Positions 56,606 through 64,000 of a stretch of DNA of 64,000 nucleotides are shown here, piece after piece. The notes beneath the pieces were generated by a model. The model was not told the DNA's origin. It did no database searches and saw nothing but the letters and a program-made list of their open reading frames with translations. Position numbers and translations under genes: made by a program. The stretch comes from Roridomyces roridus (Eukaryota > Basidiomycota > Agaricomycetes > Agaricales > Mycenaceae): positions 1,228,402 through 1,292,401 of the forward strand of contig JARKIF010000017.1 of the NCBI GenBank assembly GCA_029378245.1. The letters are read 5' to 3'. Positions within the stretch are counted from its first letter, which is position 1. Every line of letters starts with the position of its first letter.

Positions 56606-56883
56606 TCTCTATTGAGATGTGCGGCACGGCAGCCCGGGGACTCATGTGGATCCCTGTGACCGCCAAGTGCGTGTAACAAGTGGAGGATGCGATGAAAACG
56701 AGAACACGATCTATTCGATCCAGATCTGCAGAGTTGCACAGAGCGGACTGGTTCGATTCCCGGGCCCAATGTGCCTAATTGAGTGGAGAATTGTTTCTTT
56801 TGATTCGGGTGTTTTGTTTCGTGAATTCAACGTTGGTTTGTGACCCAGCGGGCGCGACAATCCATACAAGACATACCTACCTA

Positions 56884-57934
56884 TCACGGAAGATGTATGC
56901 TCGCGTCCTTGTCAATCCGATATTGCAGAGCTGAAATGGCACAAATGAGCGTGGTTGAAACGAAGCATACACCAACCCACGCACGATCAATTTCCCCCGT
57001 CCTTCTCTGCTCAATAAACTCCTCCGCTCTCGACCAAAAATCCACCCCTGTAAACGCACCCATATGCCAATCCTTGATGTACTCGGTGCAGACCATCCAA
57101 ACAAAGCGTCCATCGTGTAGCAAGTCGGGTGGTGGCGCCGTCAAAGGTCTCTCGTCGACCAGCACCACAAGCAAAAGTACCCGCAGAGAGGGACATCTAC
57201 GGAGCAGGTCGGGGCAGATGGTGATGCACTGGACGCCGTTGAACGCTAAATGCGTTAGATGTGGTAGGGAGATTAGACCAGCCCAGGGGAATGAATCCAT
57301 CGTCCTAGGGCGGTCGAACAGCTCCAGATGTGTGATGTGGGCGAACAACGGGTGTCCAAAGTCCGTTTGTAGGGCAACATTGAATAAACGTGCGAGTTCG
57401 CAATGGAGTCGTTTTAGACGCAGGCGAGAGCCGAATTCGAGCAGCTGCTTGAGCTCTGGTCCCATTCCCCAGATATTTTGGACTCTGAAGCATGCGGAGA
57501 GAATGTGGGCTGTCGCTTCGCGCTCTGAGCCCATCAAACATAGATTTCGGACGGATTGATGCAGAGGCGTTGTCGGTGAGGAGAGCAGTCGGGCGACGTC
57601 TGCTTGAGGGTATCCTCTAACTAAAAGGTAGCCCCCATCGATTTCTTTGGTGACGATAGCGACACGATAAACAATGGGCTCGAGCCTGAAGATATGTCAG
57701 CGCCGACGGGGAATCTACCTTTAACCCAAGGTCTTACCATTCTTTCACTCGGCAAGCCACCAGCATGAGTTTGTGCATCGACCGGGGCCGCGAGTATGCC
57801 GCGAGCTCGAAGATGAGTCGCTCTAAGTCAGGGGGTAGGACGGGCTCTAACATGTTGTGAGGCATAAGAAGCTTGTGCAGGGGATGGTGGTCAGGAACAA
57901 GAAGCAATTGATCTATGAAGTGCGACGTGGCCAT
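56884..57934 (-). CDS. F-box/LRR-like agaric protein, 332 aa
   Basis: Two exons (57738-57934 and 56884-57685) join to exactly 333 codons. The N-terminus has the typical agaric short box (LPPDLERLIFELAAYSRP, SMHKLMLVACRVKEWLEPIV), followed by leucine-rich, LRR-like turns (SVRNLCLMGSEREATAHIL, LKRLHCELARLFN, HITHLELFDRP, LPHLTHLAFNGVQ, CPSLRVLLLVVLV). The C-terminus is RRTGEIDRAW. Such proteins are thought to be substrate adaptors. Agaric genomes carry large, fast-evolving sets of them. Target unknown. Confidence 0.8.
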
Positions 57935-57993
57935 CAAGATACATATTCACACGCCATGTCGGCGTTCATAGCAAAAGGCGTTCTGCGCGGCAT

Positions 57994-59117
57994 TTAGGAG
58001 GCTTGCGGACGGTGCGAAAAAAATGCACACCTCTCAAGGCGGCACCCTCTGCACTCGGCTCCAAACTCCACAACCAACATCCCGCGTTTCACTAGCAGGC
58101 GCATCGCGCCCTCAATTTGCAACCTCCACTCAGACTCGCGCTTCGCAGGCTTTTTGGGTATACAAGCTTCATCTCCGACCCGCAATTGGAGCTCGACCCC
58201 ACGCAACTCTGTCAAATTCGCCGCCAGAATAGATGACTAGTAGATCGACGATAGAGCCGGGATCGAAGCGAACAAGTGGGGGTGCGCAAAGGGATAAAGG
58301 GAAACCAGGGGCGCTGAGAGACTCAAATCCCGATCGAAAAAGCGTGAGCCAGGCGAGGTGCGACCACGGCGCCAGCGACACGGAGCCAGGATCTCGCCAA
58401 ACTTTGAGCTCGGGTACATGCGCAATGAGGTGCAGAGATCGAGAATGAGTACTAGTACCGTGAGCCTCGATTGGGAGGGAGAGATTGGGATGCTCACTGG
58501 TTGAATTCATCGGAAAGGATGGTGCGTAACGTCGCGGGCGTCTTCAAGGGCGGACGAGCAGCGAGACGATGGTGGGGGAAGGAAAGGAAGAATGGTTTGG
58601 GAATGTTTGCCCGGCGTGTGAACCGACAGATTAACTGGATCCGGCGTTCTGACGAACTTGCAGAGGTTAGTCGAATGAAAACGACTACCGACCCGCTTAG
58701 CTCCTGGTGACGAAGTTGCGCGATCAAATGACGATGATGCGCAATCAAATGACGCTGATGCGCTTCTGACGAAGTGACGAGGTATCATACGACTCCTGAC
58801 TCAGTCAGCACGACCAGCGTGGCAGATTGCGGGGGGTCGACAGTTTTTGCCGGGGACCCGGGGGCGTGGCCGATTGCGATGCAACAGTATAGGCATGTGC
58901 GCATACGATTCCGAGACATTAGAGAGATTGATTGCTGAGGGACGAGGTCGATCATTCGGTCCCATATTTCCTGGGAAAGCACTGAGCAGCGAGCGTGCTG
59001 CCCCGCGTGGGGCGAATCGACCATTGAAAACGAGCCAGGTACATGCGGTGGCCTCATTGAAAGTGCGAGCAGAAGATTCCAAGCGAATTCGAGCGTCTGG
59101 GAGGAGCGAGTGGGCAT
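57994..59117 (-). pseudogene. Probable decayed F-box/LRR-like gene
   Basis: Fragments on the minus strand keep the family order: LSQEIWDRMIDLVPQQ (about 58950), ending in frame breaks; LIAHVPELKVWRDPG and SHLAWLTLF (about 58400); and TELRGVELQLRVGDEA and KRGMLVVEFGAECRGC, with a stop at 57994. The pieces lie in different frames with stops between them and no consistent splices. It sits directly upstream of, and in the same orientation as, the F-box/LRR-like gene, so it may be an old tandem copy. Confidence 0.4.
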
Positions 59118-61051
59118 TTGTCGTGATGGCTCTGGTCAAGAGCTTTCGGATTACGATTCTTAACTTGTTTAAGAATCGTTCTTTTTAAACCGGGTCCTGG
59201 ATACTGATGGGGCATCAAACGATCCCCGATATCCATTTGGAAGTCGGGGCTTGATCCGTCCCGTCCCGTATGACGATCTGGTGCCAATCTCGTTGCCGAC
59301 TTGCCGCCGGGGCACACGGTGGCTCAGCGGCGTTCCGAGAGCTGCAGCCGCGCTGGGTGAGAAGGGCCGGACGAGGCTCACCATCCATCAAAAGTCGGAC
59401 TCTTCAACCTCCAGGTCAGCGGAGCGCCGACTCGTGCAATATTGCCAATACTCTGCCCCATGATGAACGATTTCTGTTTGATGCGCCGGCACTCAACTTC
59501 AAGCCGTGAACTTCTTTCTTCCACTGGCAGCTTTTGCTAGTGACCATCCACACAAATAAGTAGCTGCTGCTGGTTCAATGCCAGTCCACTCTAAATCTAC
59601 GTCAAGCTTGCAAATTACTTAATGCCTTGCAGCCTCAATCAGTTTCTCCGTGCCAATATGAAGGGCCGGTGTTGATCAACGGGTGATCGGTTCCAACCCT
59701 GCCGCCAGGTGCCGTTTGAAGTCCCCGCATGTGTCACTGATAAATTGATTTTCAGCTTTCAAGACGAACCTCGACAGACCTTCATTCAACCACCTTCAGC
59801 ATATCCAGTCGCACGTTACCTGGTATGTTACCATGTAAGTAACCCGATGCATCATCGATTCGCATCCGATTGGCATGTTATTTGGATTCGCACCAGGTCC
59901 CGGCGAGCTCGGCACCTTGATGCTGCCCCGGCGCTGAGCATCTGGACCCGATTCCTTGGATTTGCTCGGCTGCAAAGCAACCAGCTCGGCAAAAGTTAAA
60001 TTCTGTATTTTGAAGTTGAAAAAGCTCATAATTTGTGGATGTGTAACCAGCTAGAATCGTTTCTGCCATGCGCGAGCAATGGCCTCAAAGCCAGGTCACA
60101 TGACTTCTTTCATGACTCCCATCATCCTTGACTCTGCTCCACGACGTCGCTCGCCACATGCTCATTGCTCATGGTCGGTGCCAGTGTGGATGCCGATGCA
60201 TACTCCAGGAGCCGGTATAGCGTCCCTCTCTGCGTCCATCCCGCCCGTCATTTCGACGTCTGCAGTGGCTTGCGGAAGTGGCCACATTCGCCTGGGTTCG
60301 TCGCCGTCTACTCCTTTCCATCAGGCTGCTTCTTGTGAATTCCAGACCTTTGGCAAAGTGGAATCAGTACAGTAGCTTCGTTCGAAATTTGACCGCATGT
60401 ACACTATTTAATTGTTGCATCTAGCCGTTATTGTTCTTGTCCCCAAACCCAGCATATGGCCAAAATCCTGGTAACTGGGTGCGAACGGAGCACAAGAGAA
60501 CAATTGCACGAGTACAAGGTTGTTGGACACGCTCATGACAGCGTGCGCGGATCCCGACGAGAATTACAAAGCGTCGACGCGGTAAGAATCTCCGCCGGAA
60601 TGCCGTTGAGCACACCTTTTGAAAGCCTTTAAACAAAAGCCGCCACGTAGAATCCCAATTCTCGTCGCCCATATGCCCGATATTCGAGCTCGTCTGGCTG
60701 GCCGAGGAGTTGTTGGGAGATGTTTGATGTGCTGCTCGAATTTGTGTACGTTGACGAATCAATGGCCATTGTTTCTGCTTGAACACCTTCATCCGGTAAT
60801 ATCCTCATCTCCCTTTGGCGATACTACATGGAACGAAAACATCGGGAGTCTCTCGGCCAGAGAACACAAGTTCCGATGAAACGCGAACGCAATTGCAAAA
60901 CATTTATATAATATAGGCAAACGACCGTGAAAAAAAAGGACCGTCATGATCAGTAGCGAAAGTCGACAATAGTTAATACCCACAAAACCCCGAAAATGAA
61001 AGCCGAGTACGTCGGGTCGTCGTCCAAGGCAACCCGCAATCTCCGCCAAAA
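59118..61051. other. Gene-poor interval
   Basis: About 1.9 kb with no supported gene. B-box-like GGTTC strings occur at about 59573 and 59690. Several open frames (for example 60421-60792 minus) have no start context, splice sites or domain. Confidence 0.4.
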
Positions 61052-61684
61052 TTACACCAACATCACCGCAAGTGCCACAGCCCCGATGCCTCCCACAGCC
61101 AACTTGGCGTCCATCGACAACACCCGCGCACTGTTCGGTGGGTTAGAAGGAGCGGGGCTACCGCCGAGATCGCTCGCCGTAGTGAGTATAGTCGAGGTGG
61201 AGCTGGGTGGCGCGGTAACGCTCGGGGAGGACGGCCCCGGAGCGGAGCTCGTATTGCTGGGGAGTGCGCTTCCGTCGCTTGAAGCCGTGACAGATTCTGA
61301 GACGTTATGGGTCGTGACGACGATGGGAATCGACGCGGACGATGTAGAAGAGGTCGTCCCAGTGGTATGAGCTGACTCGGTCGAGCTGGATATGCGGAGG
61401 GAAGATGCTGAGACAGGGTGTGGGATGCCATGGGAAGTGCGGCTAGTCCCATTGACGGAGATCGAGGGGGCGGGAAGAAAGGTGACTGATCTGGATCTGG
61501 ACGCCGTCATCAGTCAAAACAAGAAGGTGAGACCTCTCGAGGGTAAGACGCACAATACTGAGATTGGTGGGACGATCTGAGAGAGCCGGGAGGTAGCTTT
61601 CTCACTCGGAGGGCTGGGCTCTCGCACCGCAGCCAGAGTCATCGTAATGAGAGAGAGAAAGAGCAGGGTGAGCGAGGGTTTCAT
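61052..61684 (-). CDS. GPI-anchored Ser/Thr-rich cell-surface protein, 194 aa
   Basis: Two exons (61534-61684 and 61052-61485) with a 48 bp intron give exactly 195 codons. The signal peptide is MKPSLTLLFLSLITMTLAA. The body is almost wholly Ser/Thr/Pro/Ala (SSSTESAHTTGTTSSTSS, SVTAPPSSTSTILTT), as in O-glycosylated stalks. The C-terminus (SARVLSMDAKLAVGGIGAVALAVMLV, split at LSMDAKLAV) is a short spacer plus hydrophobic tail, typical of GPI attachment, with the likely omega site near NSA. It is probably at the plasma membrane or cell wall. The function is not known. Confidence 0.8.
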
Positions 61685-63105
61685 GGCGGAGGTGAAGAGT
61701 ATCTGGCAGGGGAGAATTGGGGCCATGTGTCCGGTGTGTCAGGGTTATATACAGCGAGGGTGGGAAGGACCAATACGACTCGCAGATCACAACAGTGGTA
61801 GATGGACAGACCGATCCCCCGTTCTGAGCCCGTCCTCATTTGTTCGTCAGATGAGAAATGCAGCAGATGGTTTCATCGTTCGGTGCGTCAATGGAGCTGG
61901 TGCTTGAACGGGCAAGTTGCAACTGACAGAACTCGTCCCAGTAGCACCAAGAGTTGCCCGGTGTGGTGATCCCAGGGATTGTAGACTCAGACAGGAGTTG
62001 CTTGTCGTTCGAAGATCCAAACGGATAGCTGGCAGAGTAGCTGCTCTGCCACCATTGAGCCCAGGGGATGGTGGTGGTAGCGAAGCAGCAGCGTCACACT
62101 CGTGACGACCCCATATGTCACTGATACGGCATCACTCTTGCCGCTTACGAAGCCTGAACAACATGCCATCAATGATCATGATGCACCTCCTATCTGGTCC
62201 AGGGAATCTAACCCAAAATCGAGGACAACCTGTAAGTGTCGTCACGGGGTGCCGAGCAGGTGCCGAGAGGCGGGTCGGGTGCACACTGCCAATCCGCACG
62301 GGTTACTTACCCGGGGTCAAACCCGCGGGTTAACCCGCATACCCGTGACAAACCGTTACCTGGACAGCTTTCGCATCCGCCTTGGCTCAAAGTAGCAGTC
62401 GGGCCGTTACGAGACGTTGGAGCGATTTGGGGCGGACGAGAGACCAATTCCGGGCATCCAGGGTGCTGGGGAAACATTATCATGCGGGATAAGAGACCAC
62501 ACTCCTATCTCTCTGGACGGTGGTTTACGGTACCGGTAAAGGAAAAAACATTGAGAAGTCCAGCTCTTGTTGACCCGTGGATTTGCAGTACCTCAGCAAA
62601 TAATATGCCGTTCCATGACATACTTATGTACAAGTACACCCTTACACGTTTATGTGATTTAGTCCTTGGCAATCACGGACCTATGCACATCTTCCAATTC
62701 CATGGCGTCGAATATGACCAAACTAAGCTGGTTGAATTCCTGTGTAAGTGTTTCCAATTCGTGATTGGTTTCAACCGGTGTTTTTGCGTCCGCGTCAACC
62801 TCGCCCCGCAATGCCGCTTCATCTTTTTTTACTTGCATGCAACTTTTGATGGAGGAATAAAGCGGCAGTCAGCTATGTGTTTCTGGAATTCTCTTCCCCA
62901 ATGGATGACAATGAGTCTCGCTTCTACGAGGTCGATCTTCACCCACGGACCAGCACGCTGACCCACCAATTGTGCAGCAACACGATGGTCGGCCCAAATC
63001 CCCCTCGCGTGTCGCCCTTGGATCTCATGCCCAGCTTCTCGCTGCCCACACTCATTTTTTCTTCTACTACCACGCTCGCGCACGAGGAAGAGGACATTTA
63101 CAATA
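61685..63105. other. Upstream region of the GPI protein, then gene-poor
   Basis: A TATA-like TATATAA on the minus strand (61745-61751) is about 65 bp upstream of the GPI-protein ATG. At about 62300-62345 there are nested short palindromes (CCCGCGGG, GGGTTAACCC, CCCGGG). No gene is supported. Confidence 0.4.
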
Positions 63106-64000
63106 TTGAAGGGAAAGGACTGGGACTCGGTGCGGCCTACTCCGCGGCCACCACCACCATGGGATTCCGATGAGGTCACCTGGGACGGCTCGCGGGACCA
63201 AGCTAATCCGCAGAATTGGAGCGACAGGAGGAAATGGCTTATAACGGTGACTTGTATCATCAATGATCATGGCAATCAATGTGTGCGTGCTTCGTTTCCT
63301 TGGAGTCCTGTTTGAGTTTTGGCTGATACAGAAGAAATCAGAACATTCGCCTCTTCCGCGCCGAGTTCCGCCGTGCAGGCCATTCGAGCCCATTTTCATC
63401 TGTCGGCAGAGGTCTCGTACCTCATCACATTCACTTTCCTCATGGGTAACGTCCTCGGTCATTCGTCTGGGGCCCAGGAAGTGAACTCATCGGTCGACGT
63501 CCCATCTTACTCCTGGCTATGTCCATATATGTACTTCACGGCCATCTTCCTCCCTGAAACCTACGCCCCCGTTATCCGTTGCGCAAGGTGAAGGAGCGAA
63601 GGAGGGCTAATCCGGAGGGGAGCAAGCGTTTGTATGCGGCGCATGAGAAGCAGGACTGGTCGCCGTGGGGAATCGTGAAGCGGACACTGTTCAGGCCATT
63701 CATCATGCTCAGCCAGGAACTCATTCTGGTGCTGGTCACGATTTACCTGTCTCTCATTTACGGCGTCATGTATATGTGTGCGTTCATTCTCTCCGCCTTC
63801 CCCCAATTGACTAACTTGCCGCAGTATTCGAAGCCTTCCCTATCATCTTCGTTGAAAAACACGGCTTCACCATCAGTCAAAACGGCCTCGTCTTCATCGG
63901 CGTCGGGATTGGCACAGTTCTCGGCGCGCTTTCAACGCACTTCCTCGCCACCGACTACCCGCAACTAATCAAAGTATGGCGAGGTTTCCCACCGCCTGAA
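63106..64000 (+). pseudogene. MFS transporter (DHA1, polyamine/drug type) pseudogene, runs off the window
   Basis: The leader WDGSRDQANPQNWSDRRKW and TFASSAPSSAVQAIRAHFHL mark the DHA1 family in which polyamine transporters fall. TM1-2 are present (SYLITFTFLMGNVLG). Then one base is missing: the next frame reads FVWGPGSELIGRRPILLLAMSIYVL. About 140 residues (TM3 to TM6) are absent, and the sequence jumps to AIFLPETYAPVIR and continues ERRRANPEGSKRLYAAHEKQ, FRPFIMLSQELILVLVTIYL and GLVFIGVGIGTVLGALSTHF. A frameshift plus a large internal deletion makes this a dead copy. The 3' part lies beyond 64000. Confidence 0.8.

Overview
The window looks like the genome of an agaricomycete mushroom (Basidiomycota, probably Agaricales). 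Genes carry many introns of about 45-60 bp with GT..AG borders. The families are typical of that group: a fungal BTB/POZ protein, a five-exon integrase-core protein, a KDZ-superfamily transposase, small secreted proteins, a P450 and agaric F-box/leucine-rich proteins. Nothing bacterial or organellar is present.

Layout. 0-8.5 kb: a BTB gene (-), a 1.36 kb inverted-repeat element, an intact integrase-core gene (+), and a Cys-rich agaric orphan gene (+) with an unexplained 1.3 kb gap. 8.9-12.9 kb: a decayed copy of the proteasome gene RPN1 (-), interrupted by a 1,055 bp inverted-repeat element with a 7 bp target duplication. 14,243-32,867: one 18.6 kb KDZ transposon with near-identical outer inverted repeats and a 5 bp target duplication (GCCAG). 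32.9-38 kb: a 526 bp hAT-type element with an 8 bp target duplication, tRNA-derived debris and one small secreted protein gene. 38.8-42.6 kb: an OCRL-type inositol polyphosphate 5-phosphatase (-). 43.4-48.3 kb: a tandem segmental duplication carrying two copies of a 149 aa gene, with two fold-back elements between them. 48.6-56.2 kb: a small membrane protein (-), an intact MFS transporter (-), a type I membrane protein (+) and a cytochrome P450 (+). 56.4-61.7 kb: a fold-back element, an F-box/LRR-like gene (-), a decayed relative of it and a GPI-anchored Ser/Thr-rich protein (-). 63.1-64 kb: a second MFS gene, broken, running off the window.

The most interesting object is the KDZ transposon. 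Each end has a near-identical outer repeat of about 420 bp, tandem units of about 83 bp, and an array of about 20 near-palindromic GTGGGTATACCCAC sites spaced about 30 bp apart, which is close to three helical turns. Inside are the transposase and at least three further genes: a small Cys-cluster protein, a large multi-KOW (Spt5-like) protein and a large acidic nuclear-type protein. The intervals upstream of three of its genes share clustered copies of ATTGTNCG, which suggests that the element carries its own regulon. KDZ transposons are a known superfamily. The arrays, the shared promoter motif and the KOW cargo are read here directly from sequence, and their roles are inference.
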